The position numbers and the translations under genes are program-made. The notes beneath the pieces were generated by a model. The model did not search any database and was not told the origin of the DNA. It saw only the letters and a program-made list of their open reading frames with translations. Shown here in pieces: positions 10,434-20,661 of a DNA stretch of 64,000 nt; position 1 is the first letter of the stretch, and the number at the start of each line of letters is the position of its first letter. The DNA comes from Palaemon carinicauda (lineage: Eukaryota; Arthropoda; Malacostraca; Decapoda; Palaemonidae): NCBI RefSeq assembly GCF_036898095.1, contig NC_090726.1, forward strand, positions 41,166,430-41,230,429, written 5' to 3'.

Positions 10434-10895
10434 AGGTAGACCTTCCTTGAGAAGAAAGCTGTTCTTTCACCACGTTAGAGTAGACCTCCTCTCTTCGGAA
10501 ACAGGAACTGAGACCGTCTCTAGCGTCATGTCCTTTATCCAGTGAGCAGCTAGATGATACTGAAGGGGGCGGAGGTGGAGTCTCCTTAACTCGATGAACA
10601 GGGCCAGCGATGAAAGTGTCCCTGTTAGACACATCCACTACCTGACTGAGCATTGGTTCCTTCTCAGCATGCTCTGGATGCATTCTAGGGCTTGGTAGAT
10701 CCTTGGGGCCGACGGAAAAGCCCGAAAAGCTCGACTCTGAAGCTCCATACCCAGGTAGACAATGGTCTGGGATGGGACGAGCTGGGACTCCTCTAAATTG
10801 ACCAGGAGGCCCAGTTCCTTGGTCAGATCCATAGTCCATCTGAGATTCTCCAGACAGCGACGACTTGTGGGAGCTCTTAAAAGCCAGTCGTCTGA
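10434..10895 (-). pseudogene. Reverse transcriptase remnant (DIRS A)
   Basis: Only the C-terminal half survives: DDWLLRAPTSRRCLENL, then NLEESQLVPSQTIVYLGMEL and FPSAPRIYQALE. Motifs A and B and the beginning of the YxDD box are gone. The cut lies at the Asp-Asp codons near 10893 and is base-for-base the same as in C near 38518. The element therefore cannot encode an active RT. Confidence 0.8.
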
Positions 10896-11480
10896 CGGAG
10901 CCGGACACAAGATCATGGTACTGCTGCACAGTCTGTGAACTGTCAACCATGGGGAAGCGAGGAAGTACAGCGACAACCCGAAACTGTCTAGACTGTCTGG
11001 GTAGTACAGACAACTCCTTATCGGGTTGCTGAGGTTGCCGCACTGCGTCACAACAAGTCACCTCTGCTGGTTGTTGAACGTCTTCCCAGTGACACACTGA
11101 CTCCGTAAACAAAAAATCCTCTAACAAGGACTAAGCTTGGACTGCATGTCTTGCAACAAAGCTCAAGGTCTATGGGAGCAGGTGTGGCAACAGACGGGGT
11201 TAGCGACTGAAGCGGAACCATTACCTTCCCTGGAAGCATGTTATGCTTAAATAAAAGTCCATAGGAGGCTAAGCAGCTTAAGGCTCCTCTCCAAATGACA
11301 GTCCTCAAGGGAATATCAGAAGGAGGGAGAATAGCACTTTCTCATCTACAGGAACCATATCCGAGAAAAGCTAAGTTCTCTCAGTGAGGGTTTCACTGGT
11401 GCAAAAGCAGCAGGCCAGAAGGCAACGTTATGAAACTGCTTGACAGTCTTGTGAGTTGGCAACAACCAAAGATGTGTGAC
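10896..11480 (-). pseudogene. gag-like remnant replacing RT (DIRS A)
   Basis: Sequence following the deletion, shared with C at 38520-39100. It contains a QPQQPDKELSVLPRQS-type stretch and is Gln-rich, which suggests a gag low-complexity segment. No ORF continues across it. The functional meaning is unknown. Confidence 0.4.
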
Positions 11481-12420
11481 TGAGGAGGATGCGGTAAGGT
11501 ATGCAGAGCATGCTGTAAGGTATGCACATGCTGTAAGGTATGCAGAGCATGCTGTAAGGTATGCAGAGCATGCTGTATGTAGAGCATGCTGTAAGGTATG
11601 CAGAGCATGTTGCATGGCATGCGGCTTATGCTGCATGGGATGAGGCTCATGCTGCATGGGATGAGGCTCATGCTGCATGGGATGAGGCTCATGCTGCATG
11701 GGATGAGGCTCATGCTGCATGGGATGAGGCTCATGCTGCATGGGATGAGGCTCATGCTGCATGGTATGAGGCTCATGCTGGGTTGAGGAGGATGCCGCAT
11801 AGTATGAGGCTCCTGCCTCATGGGTTGAGGAGGTTGCCTCATAGCATGAGGCTCCTGCCTCATGGTTTGAGGAGGATGCCGCATAGCATGAGGCTCCTCA
11901 TAGCATGAGGCTCCTGCCTCATGGGTTGAGGAGGATGCCGCATAGCATGAGGCTCCTGCCTCATGGGTTGAGGAGGATGCCGCATAGCATGAGGCTCCTG
12001 CCTCATGGGTAGAGGAGGTTGCCGCATAGCATGAGGCTCCTGCCTCATGGTTTGAGGAGGATGCCGCATAGCATGAGGCTTCTCATAGCATGAGGCTCCT
12101 GCCTCATGGGTTGAGGAGGATGCCGCATAGCATGAGGCTCCTCATAGCCTGAGGCTCCTGCCTCATGGGTTGAGGAGGATGCCGCATAGCATGAGGCTCC
12201 TGCCTCATGGGTTGAGGAGGATGCCGCATAGCATGAGGCTCCTGCCTCATGGGTAGAGGAGGTTGCCGCATAGCATGAGGCTCCTGCCTCATGGTTTGAG
12301 GAGGATGCCGCATAGCCTGAGGCTCCTCATAGCATGAGGCTCCTGCCTCATGGGTAGAGGAGGTTGCCGCATAGCATGAGGCTCCTGCCTCATGGGTTGA
12401 GGAGGTTGCCTCATAGTGCT
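11481..12420. repeat. Expanded tandem repeats in gag (DIRS A)
   Basis: Three blocks. About 11495-11620 has gcagagcatgctgtaaggtat-like units. 11620-11790 has about seven copies of a 21-bp unit coding a seven-residue MQHEPHP peptide on the minus strand. 11790-12420 consists of units alternating catgaggctcctgcctcatg and gttgaggaggatgccgcatag, with a 244-bp higher-order duplication (11860-12069 repeated at 12104-12313). The position corresponds to the Gln/Pro-rich part of gag in B (19380-19760). Confidence 0.85.
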
Positions 12421-13190
12421 GGAACCCGGCAACTCCCGATGCGGCAACTCACGCATGAAAGCAGGAGGCGCAGCAAGAACATGCGTCTGGCAGGGTGGAC
12501 TGCGCATCGGAGGTGGAGCTCTCACAGGTGGAGGGTGGGAGCAGGCAGCCGCAGTATCTGCTGAGCGCACAACCTCGGCGGGTTGTAGGTTAACAGGCTA
12601 CATTGTCAACCTTCCAGCATGATACTCCTGTATGAAGGAGCAAGCTGAGACTGTATAGTCTGCAGCATGGACCACTAGGGTCTATGAAAGACAACAACAA
12701 ACTGAGCTACTGTCCGTTGAGACTGAGGGTCTAAAACAGCTGGTGCGGCAACAGACGGAGTTACTGCCTGTTGCGGTACCACTTTGCCTCTCTGGGAGGT
12801 GTGCAGTTGTCGTACTGCAGCAAGTCCGAACTGACCCAGTGCTAATGGCTACACCTAGGAGTTGGACTTGCGCGGAAGGGACCGACTTGCACTTAAAAGC
12901 TGCAAGATTTGGTCCATGGTTTCTGCGAGAAACCTCTTCCGCAGACGAGGAATAAATGGGCTCTCGTCTTTGTGTGGGTGGGGTGATCACGTCGGCTACG
13001 TGAGTGGGTACACCCGAAACCACGGAGGGAAACGTCTGTTCGTCGATCAAGGCCTGATGAACCCATAAGTCCTTCGACGTTACTTCTCCCCTGGGCTTGG
13101 GAGCTTGTAAGAGGTCCCAGACTAGGCGAACAACTGGCACGAACAGACGAACCCTCGAACGCAACACTGTAACACTTTGCGCTTATCACT
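12421..13190 (-). pseudogene. gag N-terminal part (DIRS A)
   Basis: Aligns with B gag: a CQAYEVE-like segment, then the SSQAQGRSNVEG and LDRRTDV motifs in 12893-13189. Frames shift several times. The sequence upstream of SVRAS is unlike B and leads directly into the non-coding leader, so the B-type gag N-terminus and its cysteine motif are missing. Confidence 0.6.
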
Positions 13191-14370
13191 TTATCACTTT
13201 TGAATTTCTGTTTGCACTTATTTCACTGAACTCGAAACTTTAAGTGGTTTGTACCTGAAACACGCAATTCTATCCTTCATTAAAAGTTAGTAATTGCGAA
13301 AACAGTATTACAATGTAACAGAAAAACATAATGAAAGATAAAAAAAAAAAAAAAAAAAAATCAGTGGCTGGAAAAGAGACTAAACACTAGATCAAATAAA
13401 CTACGTTTAAAATCTCTCACCGCATAAAGCCTGGGAACAAGAATAAAACTCTAGAAACGTTTACCTTCTTCCCCTAAAGAGACTAGGGAGAAGAGCAAAA
13501 ACGATAACAACGTTACCCGCTTGAACGAAACGTTTATCCTCCTCTCTCTCCCTCCGTCTCTATCTCTCTCTCTCTCTCTCTTGACTTAGAACCTGAGAGA
13601 TGAGCCCAATTATATATATCGTTAAAACATATTATTGTTAAAGGAAAAAAACTGAAAGATTTCCCAAATAAAAAGTTCCTTTATTAGAATTAAAACCATT
13701 TAAGCTAAGAAAGAATGAACAAAACGCTAGAATCGGTTTACTCTTACTGCAACGTGAAACCGTGAATACTCTCTCTCTATCGTAACGATAGAGCGCAAGT
13801 TGAACGTTCTGAACGTCAACAACTGCGGAGACAAAACAAAACGTTAGTTCAACTTTGAAAACAGTACAAGACTATCAAAGAAATTCTTTCAAAAACATAA
13901 AAAAGCATAAAATCTTAACAGGTAAAAACGATATGACGGGCTCAATGTTAATTAACTTCGGTTCCAAGAAAAGACCGCCTACTATTAGGAAAGGTCGCAT
14001 ATAAACAAACATAAAAATTAATTTTAATAAGTTTATAATAAAAGGAAGTTAATCGAAGAGGCCTGTAAAAGGCGGAGAGATATAAAATAAATCTATAACT
14101 TTGTTAAGCAAAATAAAGAAAGAGAGTCTATACTCTCTTCAACACCAACACTTCCGTCTAAGGGAAGGGTCGGCCATTTAAAAGTGAAAGAGAGTTCATA
14201 CTCTCTTCGTCACCAAAATTAAATCAAATTAATTCCAAAAACTTGTTAAGCTAATGTTAAAGCTTCCTGAATAGCGAAGGCTAAACTCTAGAGCAAATAC
14301 ATCACCAAATCGTGAACAATAACTCCAGAATCAACAGCGTATCCATGTAGGTCTTGCCGGCGGCACGACA
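13191..14370. other. Long 5' leader (DIRS A)
   Basis: A 1.2-kb non-coding stretch also present in C and, more diverged, in D. Conserved marks are an inverted repeat gcaattcta...agtaattgc (13263-13298), a CT microsatellite (about 13559-13580) and a perfect 19-bp palindrome ctctatcgtaacgatagag (13775-13793). No ORF is supported. Promoter or packaging functions would be inference. Confidence 0.65.
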
Positions 14371-14541
14371 GAGGAAAAATTGAGGTGGTGTTGACAAGAA
14401 GTACTAGAGTACCTGACCACAGATGGCGCTGTTGTGTACACCCCCACCTGTATAGCGATCGCTGGCGTATCCCAACCGTAGATTTCTGTCGGGCAACAGA
14501 GTTGACAGCTACATGATCATCGGGTAAGATTAATATTGAAA
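14371..14541. repeat. 5' terminal repeat of DIRS A
   Basis: Reverse complement of 7891-8046. It ends at aagattaatattgaa and meets the 3' end of DIRS B directly. Confidence 0.85.
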
Positions 14542-14735
14542 AAATGTTATTTTCATTAGTAAAATAAATTTTTGAATATACTTACCCGATAATCATGTAG
14601 CTGTCAACTCCGTTGCCCGACAGAATTCTACGGAAGGGATACGCCAGCTATCACTATACTAGAAGGGGGTGTACTCACCAGCGCCACCTGTGGCCAGGTA
14701 CTGCAGTACTTCTTGTTGACACCACCTCAATTTTT
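14541..14735. repeat. 3' terminal repeat of DIRS B
   Basis: The outer extension (14541-14582) is nearly identical to 7850-7890 of A; the remainder is the reverse complement of 21154-21310. Confidence 0.85.
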
Positions 14736-14782
14736 CCTCGGTCCACTGGTTCTCTATGGGGAGGAAGGGTGGGTCAATTAAA

Positions 14783-14873
14783 TCATGATTATCGGGTAAG
14801 TATATTCAAAAATTTATTTTACTAATGAAAATAACATTTTTCAATATTAAACTTACCCGATAATCATGTAGCT
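14783..14873. repeat. ICR of DIRS B
   Basis: The complement of the 3' outer end is joined to the complement of the 5' outer end at aacatttttcaatatt. Same structure and position as in A, C and D. Confidence 0.85.
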
Positions 14874-15285
14874 GATTCACACCCAGGGGGGTGGGTGAAA
14901 ACCAGTGTACATGACTAAAGGATAGCTAAGTATCCCGTATTTCATATAATCAGTTATTCAGAATAACAATGAAATAATAAGTACCTGGTAAGGAAGTCGA
15001 CTTGAACCGTTACTCTGCCTTTAATAAGTTCGTCTTCCTTACTGAGCGCAGCGTTCCTCTTAGGAGGCTGAATCAACTCTAAGGTGCTAAAGTATACAGG
15101 GCTGCAACCCATACTAAAGGACCTCTACACAACCTCTAACCCAGGCGCTTCTCAAGAATGAATTGACCACCCGCCAAATCAAAAAAGGATGCGGAAGGCT
15201 TCTTAGCCTACCGTAACAACCCCAAAAAAAACAACAATAAAAGCATTCAAGAGAAAGGTTAAAAAAGGTTATGGGATTAAGGGAA
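14874..15285. other. 3' non-coding region of DIRS B
   Basis: Shares gattcacacccagg, tggtaaggaagtcgacttga and gaccacccgccaaatc blocks with A and C. No gene seen. Confidence 0.6.
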
Positions 15286-16460
15286 TGTAGTGGCTGAGCC
15301 CTCACCTACTACTGCACTCGCTGCTACAAATGGTCCCAGGGTGTAGCAGTTCTCGTAAAGAGACTGGACATCTTTAAGATAAAATGATGCAAACACTGAC
15401 TTGCTCCTCCAATAAGTTGCATCCATAATGCTCTGCAGAGAACGGTTCTTATTAAAGGCCATCGAAGTGGCTACGGCTCTCACTTCGTGGGTCCTTACCT
15501 TCAGCAAAGCAAGGTCTTCATCCTACATGTGAGAATGGGCTTCTCTAATCAGAAGCCTTATATAATACGAAACTCCGTTTTTGGACATGGGCATCGAAGG
15601 TTTCTTGATTGCACACCATAAGGCTTCTGACTGTCCTCGTATAGGTTTTGACCTATTAAGATAATATTTCAGAGCTCTGACAGGGCAAAGAACTCTTTCT
15701 AGCTCGTTACCCACCATGTTGGAAAGGCTAGGAATTTCAAACGATCTAGGCCAAGGACGTGAAGGAAGTTCATTCTTAGCTAAAAAACCGAGCTGTAAAG
15801 AACATGTTGCAGATTCGGATGTGAACCCAATGTTCTTGCTGAAGGCGTGAACCTCACTAACTCTTTTAGCTGTTGCAAGGCAGACGAGGAAAAGAGTCTT
15901 GAGGGTAAGGTCCTTGAAGGAAGCTGACTGGAGAGGTTCGAACCTAGGAGACATAAGGAACCTTAAGACTACGTCTAGATTCCAGCCTGGAGTGGATAAA
16001 CGACGTTCTTTAGAAGTCTCGAAAGATTTAAGGATGTCTTGAAGGTCCTTGTTGGAAGAAAGGTCCAAACCTCTGTGGCGGAGAACTGAAGCCAACATAC
16101 TTCTGTACCCTTTAATCGTAGGAGCCGAAAGGGATCTCTCATTCCTTAGATGTAATAGGAAGTCAGCTATTTGGGTTACAGAGGTATTGGTAGAGGAAAC
16201 TGCATTGGCTCTACACCAGCTTCGGAAGACTTCCCACTTGGATTGGTAGACTCTACGAGTGGATACCCTCCTTGCTCTGGCAATCGCTCTGGCTGCCTCC
16301 TTCGAAAAGCCTCTAGCTCTAGCGAATCTTTCGACAGTCTGAAGGCAGTCAGACGAAGAGCGTGGAGGTTTGGGTGTACCTTGTCTACGTGAGGTTGACG
16401 TAGAAGGTCCACTCTTAGAGGGAGAGTCCTGGGAACGTCGACCAGCCATTGTAGTACCTC
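15286..16460 (-). pseudogene. Tyrosine recombinase (DIRS B), nonsense before HxxR
   Basis: The domain forms the last third of an open stretch reaching back to 18180. Core-binding region ARGFSKEAARAIARARR and YQSKWEVFRSW, then TIKGYRSMLASVLRHRGL, then LATAKRVSEVHAF with the first catalytic Arg, then FEIPSL and the CPVRALKYYL segment. The frame ends at HSHM (15523) because the lysine codon after it has become TAG. The last 70-odd codons continue in frame at 15277-15507 and hold THEVRAVATSM (HxxR), TYWRSKS and FYLKDV. Product would integrate circular cDNA; as it stands it lacks half of its active site. Confidence 0.82.
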
Positions 16461-18180
16461 TGTGAACCATTCTCTTGCAGGCCAAAGGGGAGCAACCAGC
16501 GTCAGCCGTGTCCCTTCGTGCGAGACGAACTTCTGAATGACTCTGTTGATGATCTTGAACGGTGGGAATGCGTAAAGGTCGAGATGGGACCAATTCAGCA
16601 GAAAAGCATCCACATGAACTGCTGCTGGGTCTGGAACTGGGGAACAGTACAAAGGAAGCCTCTTGGTCATGGAGGTGGCAAACAGATCTATCGTAGGCTG
16701 ACCCCACAAGGTCCAAAGTCTGTTGCACACGCTCTTGTGAAGGGTCCATTCCGTGGGGATGACTTGATCTTTTCTGCTTAGGCGATCTGCTGAGACGTTC
16801 ATGTTGCCCTGAATGAACCTCGTTACTAGAGTGAGGTTTAGACTTCTTGACCAAATGAGGAGGTCCCTTGCTATCTCGTACAGGTTCCTCGAATGGGTCC
16901 CTCCCTGCTTGGAGATGTAAGCCAAGGCTGTGGTGTTGTCGGAGTTCACCTCCACCACCTTGCCTAGCAGGAGGGACTTGAAGTTCATTAGGGCCATATG
17001 AATTGCCAGCAGCTCCTTGCAGTTGATGTGGAGCGTTTCCTGTTCCCTGTTCCATGTTCCCGAGCATTCCTGTCCGTTCAAGGTCGCGCCCCAGCCCGAG
17101 TCTGATGCATCCGAGAAGAGATGAAGATTGGGGGTCTGAATCGCTAACGATAGGCCCTCCTTGAGAAGGAGGTTGGTCTTCCACCACAAGAGAGTGGTCT
17201 TCATCTCTTTGGTGACAGGAATAGAGACTGCTTCGAGCGTCAAATCCTTGTCCCAATGAGCTGCTAGATGGAATTGGAGAGGGCGGAGGTGGAATCTCCC
17301 TAACTCGACGAACAGGGCTAACGATGACAGGGTCCCTGTTAGACTCATCCACTGTCTCACCGAGCAACTGTTCCTCTTCAGCATGCTCAGGATGCATTCT
17401 AGGGCTTGGCTTATCCTTGGGGCCGATGGAAAAGCCCGAAAATCCTGACTCCGAATCTCCATTCCCAGGTAAACTATGGATTGGGAGGGAATGAGCTGGG
17501 ACTTTTCTAAGTTGACTAATAGACCCAGTTCCTTGATCAAGTCCAAAGTCCAATTGAGACTCTCCAGACAGCGACGACTCGTGGAGGCTCTCAACAGCCA
17601 GTCGTCTAAATAAAGGGAGGCTCTGATGTCCGATAAGTGGAGGAATTTTGCAATATTCCTCATCAGATGCGTAAACACCATAGGAGCTGTGCTTAGGCCA
17701 AAACACAGGGCTTGGAATTGGTACACAACCTTTCCAAAAACGAATCTCAGGAAAGGTTGGGAGTCTGGATGAATAGGAACGTGAAAGTAAGCGTCTTTCA
17801 GATCCAACGAGACCATCCAGTCCTCCTGCCTGACCGCTGCTAGGACCGACTTCGTCGTCTCCATAGTGAACGTCTGCTTGGTGACATAAGCATTGAGCGC
17901 GCTGACGTCCAGCACCGGTCTCCAACCTCCTGTCTTCTTGGCCACCAGAAAGAGACGGTTGTAGAAGCCCGGGGATTGATGGTCCCGGACTATAACCACT
18001 GCCTTCTTCTGTAACAGGAGCGACACCTCCTGGTGTAACGCTAGCCTCTTGTCCTTTTCCTTGTAGTTGGGAGAGAGGTTGATGGGAGAAGTGGTCAGAG
18101 GGGGTTTGCGGCAGAATGGTATCCTGTAACCCTCCCTTAGCCACCTGACAGACTGGGCGTCTGCACCTCTTCTTTCCCAA
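15523..18180 (-). other. Open frame overlapping the whole RT/RNase H region
   Basis: An 885-codon stretch without stops, in the same frame as gag (its first codon lies 54 nt beyond the gag stop). Only the final third is recognisable, as recombinase. The first 550 codons run across RT/RNase H in a different frame and are rich in Ser, Pro, Gly and Arg. In Dictyostelium DIRS-1 the recombinase and RT frames are known to overlap, so at least part of this overlap is expected. Whether the long N-terminal extension is translated cannot be decided here. Confidence 0.5.
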
Positions 18181-18437
18181 GCTTGCCAGAAGGTCTTGAG
18201 TCTGGCTCCTACTGCTGTCTGGAGAGGAGGAGAGTCAGTGTTTGCCTTTTGAAGTCTTGGGACCTTTCCTAGACCTGCTCCTGGAAGAGTCTGGACGGGA
18301 GCTTCCTCGGCTGGGGGCTCTGCCACGAAAGGGCGGAATAAACCTTGTAGCAGGAGTATCAGCCACTGGGGTGCGGTAAGTCCTGGGAACTGAGGGAGCA
18401 ACCTTAGCCTTACGAGCTGAAGAGGCCACAAGATCAT
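16176..18437 (-). CDS. Reverse transcriptase / RNase H / MT-like polyprotein (DIRS B)
   Basis: One uninterrupted frame of up to 753 codons; the first codon is not ATG, so the true start is unknown. RT spans roughly residues 150-400: MVSLDLKDAYFHVPIHPDSQ (motif A), FGLSTAPMVF, SLYLDDWLLR (YxDD) and NLEKSQLIPSQ. RNase H follows: LFSDASDSGWGATL, NCKELLAIHMAL, VNSDNTTALAYISKQGG, NVSADRLSR, so all four acidic residues are present. The last part is the block with QPTIDLFATSMT, YAFPPFKIINRV and APLWPAREWF, often called DAM-like. The frame overlaps gag by about 200 bp at its start and the recombinase frame at its end. It is the only complete RT in the window. Confidence 0.88.
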   Translation of the reverse strand: MILWPLQLVRLRLLPQFPGLTAPQWLILLLQGLFRPFVAEPPAEEAPVQTLPGAGLGKVPRLQKANTDSPPLQTAVGARLKTFWQAWERRGADAQSVRWLREGYRIPFCRKPPLTTSPINLSPNYKEKDKRLALHQEVSLLLQKKAVVIVRDHQSPGFYNRLFLVAKKTGGWRPVLDVSALNAYVTKQTFTMETTKSVLAAVRQEDWMVSLDLKDAYFHVPIHPDSQPFLRFVFGKVVYQFQALCFGLSTAPMVFTHLMRNIAKFLHLSDIRASLYLDDWLLRASTSRRCLESLNWTLDLIKELGLLVNLEKSQLIPSQSIVYLGMEIRSQDFRAFPSAPRISQALECILSMLKRNSCSVRQWMSLTGTLSSLALFVELGRFHLRPLQFHLAAHWDKDLTLEAVSIPVTKEMKTTLLWWKTNLLLKEGLSLAIQTPNLHLFSDASDSGWGATLNGQECSGTWNREQETLHINCKELLAIHMALMNFKSLLLGKVVEVNSDNTTALAYISKQGGTHSRNLYEIARDLLIWSRSLNLTLVTRFIQGNMNVSADRLSRKDQVIPTEWTLHKSVCNRLWTLWGQPTIDLFATSMTKRLPLYCSPVPDPAAVHVDAFLLNWSHLDLYAFPPFKIINRVIQKFVSHEGTRLTLVAPLWPAREWFTEVLQWLVDVPRTLPLRVDLLRQPHVDKVHPNLHALRLTAFRLSKDSLELEAFRRRQPERLPEQGGYPLVESTNPSGKSSEAGVEPMQFPLPIPL

Positions 18438-20661
18438 GAGTGTCCTTCTGAATCAGGGCCGCAGACAAATCCTTGATAAGCTCTTCGGGGAACAAGAACT
18501 TAGAAAGCGGAGCAAAAAGGAGTTGAGACCTTTGACAAGGTGTGATGCTGGAAGAAAGAAAAGAGCAAAGTTGCTCCCTTTTCTTAAGAACTCCTGAAAC
18601 AAACATAGATGCAAGCTCGCCGGACCCATCCCGAATTGCTTTATCCATGCAGGACATTAAAAGCATGGCTGAGTCCTTGTCCGCAGGGGAGGTCTTCTTG
18701 CTCAAGGCCCCCAGGCACCAGTCGAGAAAATTGAAAATCTCAAAGGCACGAAATACACCCTTTAAGAAGTGGTCTAAGTCGGAAAAGGTCCAGCAGACCT
18801 TAGAGCGCCTCATCGCTGATCTACGAGGAGAGTCGACCAAACTTGAGAAGTCAGCCTGGGTAGAGGCAGGGACTCCCAAGCCTGGTTCCTCTCCTGTGGC
18901 ATACCATACGCCCGCCTTAGAAGTCAGCTTAGTAGGTGGGAACATAAAGGAAGTCTTCCCTAGTTGCTGTTTGGACTGCAACCAATCCCCTAATATTCTT
19001 AAAGCTCTCTTAGAGGATCTAGCAAAGACGAGCTTAGTATAAGTTGACTTAACAGGTTGCATGCCCAGCGAAAACTCAGATGGAGGAGAGCGGGGGGTAG
19101 CAGAAACAAAATGGTCCGGGTATACCTCTCTGAAAAGAGCCAGGACCTTACGAAAGTCAATGGGTAGAGGAGAAGACTTGGGTTCCTCCACGTCTGAAGA
19201 GGGATCTAGGTGCGCAGCTTCCTCCTCAGAAACCTCATCACCAGAGTGTAGCGAAGTGAGAGGTAAAGTAACAGCGGTATGCTGAACAGCAGAATCTTGA
19301 CAAGCGGGTGCATAAACACTTGCGGTTTCATCCTCAAGTCTCTGTTGCTGAATAAAAACCTGAGGTTCAGGCTGCAAAGACTGGTCAAGAAGTGAAGAGG
19401 AAGGTAGGTGCATGGGTTGAGGTGGCTGACTCCTAGCATGAGCTTCCTGTCTCAAGCGTTGCGCTTGCTGCAAGGGTTGTGGATGCGCAGTAGCAGGTTC
19501 CTGACTCACGAGTTGAGGTTCTTGAGGTGTGAGCTGCGAGAGTTGAGGCAGTGGCTGCGCAGAACTCAGTTCCTGTCTCACGAGTTGAGGTTGCTGAGGT
19601 GCTAGCCTTAAGAGTTGAGGCTCTCGCCTTGAGGAAAGTTGAGGTGGCTGCAGCGAGAGCTGAGGCGGCTGCCTCATGGATGGAAGAGGTTGTCGTACCT
19701 CAAGAGGGTGTTGCCTCGATGGTCTAACCGCAAGAGGAAGAGGGGGGAGCGAGGCATAAGACTCCTGTTCCCATTGTTGAGGTTGACTTAAGGAAGGCGG
19801 AGGTTGCTGCACAACGCTGGTAACTGGCAACTCCGACCGCGGTAAGGTAGCCTGAGGAACCTCAACTTCGTACGCCTGGCAGACTGGACTGCGGTGAGGC
19901 GGAGCGCTCGCAGGAGGAGGTGCAACCTTCTCAGCCTGAAACTCACGCATTAAGACCGCAAGCTGCGACTGCATGGACTGCAGCAGAGTCATCTTGGGAT
20001 CAGCAGACGCTAAGGTCTGCTGAGGCAAAGCCTTAACAGAAGATGAGGTCTGTTGAGGTATCGCCTTACCTCTCTTAGGAGGTGTACAGTCACCTGATGA
20101 CTGCGGAGAGTCAGAGCTAATCCAATGACTGCATCCGGGTTGTTGAACTCTTGAGGTCTGGACTTTACGTTTAAGAGGTCTTGAGACCTGAGTCCAGCAT
20201 TTTCTCCCCGATATTTCTTCTGCAGACAAGTAAAAGACGGGCTCAATCGTCTGCGGGTGGGAGTGACGGTCTCTGTAAGACACGCCCGCAACCACCGAGG
20301 ATACTTCTGTGCGCCGATCAAGGCCTGCCGAACCCTTTTGCCCTTCGACATTGCTTCTCCCCTGGGCTTGGGAGCTTGCAAGAGGTCCCGGACTGGGAGG
20401 ACGACTGGCACGCACAGAAGTACCCTCACGCACAACACTGACACTGACACTAGCACTCGGCACCGCACTGACACTAGCACTTGGCACTGCACTGGCACTA
20501 CTACCTCCCACTGCACTTTTGACCTTAAGTTCTTTGACGTCCGCCAAGAGAGACTTATGGTCACTAACCACCGATTCCACTTTGTCACCTAAAGCCTGAA
20601 TGGCACGCAAAACATCGGACATATCAGGTTGAGCACAAATAGTAGGTTCGGGGGTAGCCAC
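18235..20661 (-). CDS. gag-like protein (DIRS B)
   Basis: Open stretch of 808 codons with a GTG at its nominal start, so the start is uncertain. N-terminal MSDVLRAIQALGDKVESVV is probably helical. A Val/Ser/Ala repeat (about residues 62-82) precedes SSQAQGRSNVEG, then a long Gln/Pro/Leu-rich zone (about residues 300-440), an acidic zone, and a better conserved C-terminal part (about residues 500-760) with WTFSDLDHFLKGVF and LASMFVSGVLKKREQL. The tail is basic (RSRSRKGPKTSKGKH), suited to RNA binding. Likely forms the particle; no enzymatic motif. The upstream frame 20661-20945 probably belongs to the same protein. Confidence 0.75.
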   Translation of the reverse strand: MATPEPTICAQPDMSDVLRAIQALGDKVESVVSDHKSLLADVKELKVKSAVGGSSASAVPSASVSAVPSASVSVSVVREGTSVRASRPPSPGPLASSQAQGRSNVEGQKGSAGLDRRTEVSSVVAGVSYRDRHSHPQTIEPVFYLSAEEISGRKCWTQVSRPLKRKVQTSRVQQPGCSHWISSDSPQSSGDCTPPKRGKAIPQQTSSSVKALPQQTLASADPKMTLLQSMQSQLAVLMREFQAEKVAPPPASAPPHRSPVCQAYEVEVPQATLPRSELPVTSVVQQPPPSLSQPQQWEQESYASLPPLPLAVRPSRQHPLEVRQPLPSMRQPPQLSLQPPQLSSRREPQLLRLAPQQPQLVRQELSSAQPLPQLSQLTPQEPQLVSQEPATAHPQPLQQAQRLRQEAHARSQPPQPMHLPSSSLLDQSLQPEPQVFIQQQRLEDETASVYAPACQDSAVQHTAVTLPLTSLHSGDEVSEEEAAHLDPSSDVEEPKSSPLPIDFRKVLALFREVYPDHFVSATPRSPPSEFSLGMQPVKSTYTKLVFARSSKRALRILGDWLQSKQQLGKTSFMFPPTKLTSKAGVWYATGEEPGLGVPASTQADFSSLVDSPRRSAMRRSKVCWTFSDLDHFLKGVFRAFEIFNFLDWCLGALSKKTSPADKDSAMLLMSCMDKAIRDGSGELASMFVSGVLKKREQLCSFLSSSITPCQRSQLLFAPLSKFLFPEELIKDLSAALIQKDTHDLVASSARKAKVAPSVPRTYRTPVADTPATRFIPPFRGRAPSRGSSRPDSSRSRSRKGPKTSKGKH

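Larger units (their letters stand above)
7850..14541 (-). mobile_element. DIRS-like retrotransposon A (RT-deleted)
   Basis: Both terminal repeats carry the same private variants (gatgatcat, and gtgggggtgtacac before cagcgcc), which pairs 7850-8046 with 14371-14541 as ends of one element. Order on the minus strand: 5' repeat, long leader, gag with a huge repeat, RT remnant, RNase H, MT-like, recombinase, 3' non-coding, ICR, 3' repeat. Most of RT upstream of DDWLL is missing, with the same junction as in C. Frameshifts are present in recombinase and gag. The element is probably non-autonomous; it abuts B with no spacer. Confidence 0.88.

Noticed and set aside
11346..12570. His/Met/Pro-rich ORFs as metal-binding proteins
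   Set aside because: Expanded gag repeat in a frameshifted DIRS element.
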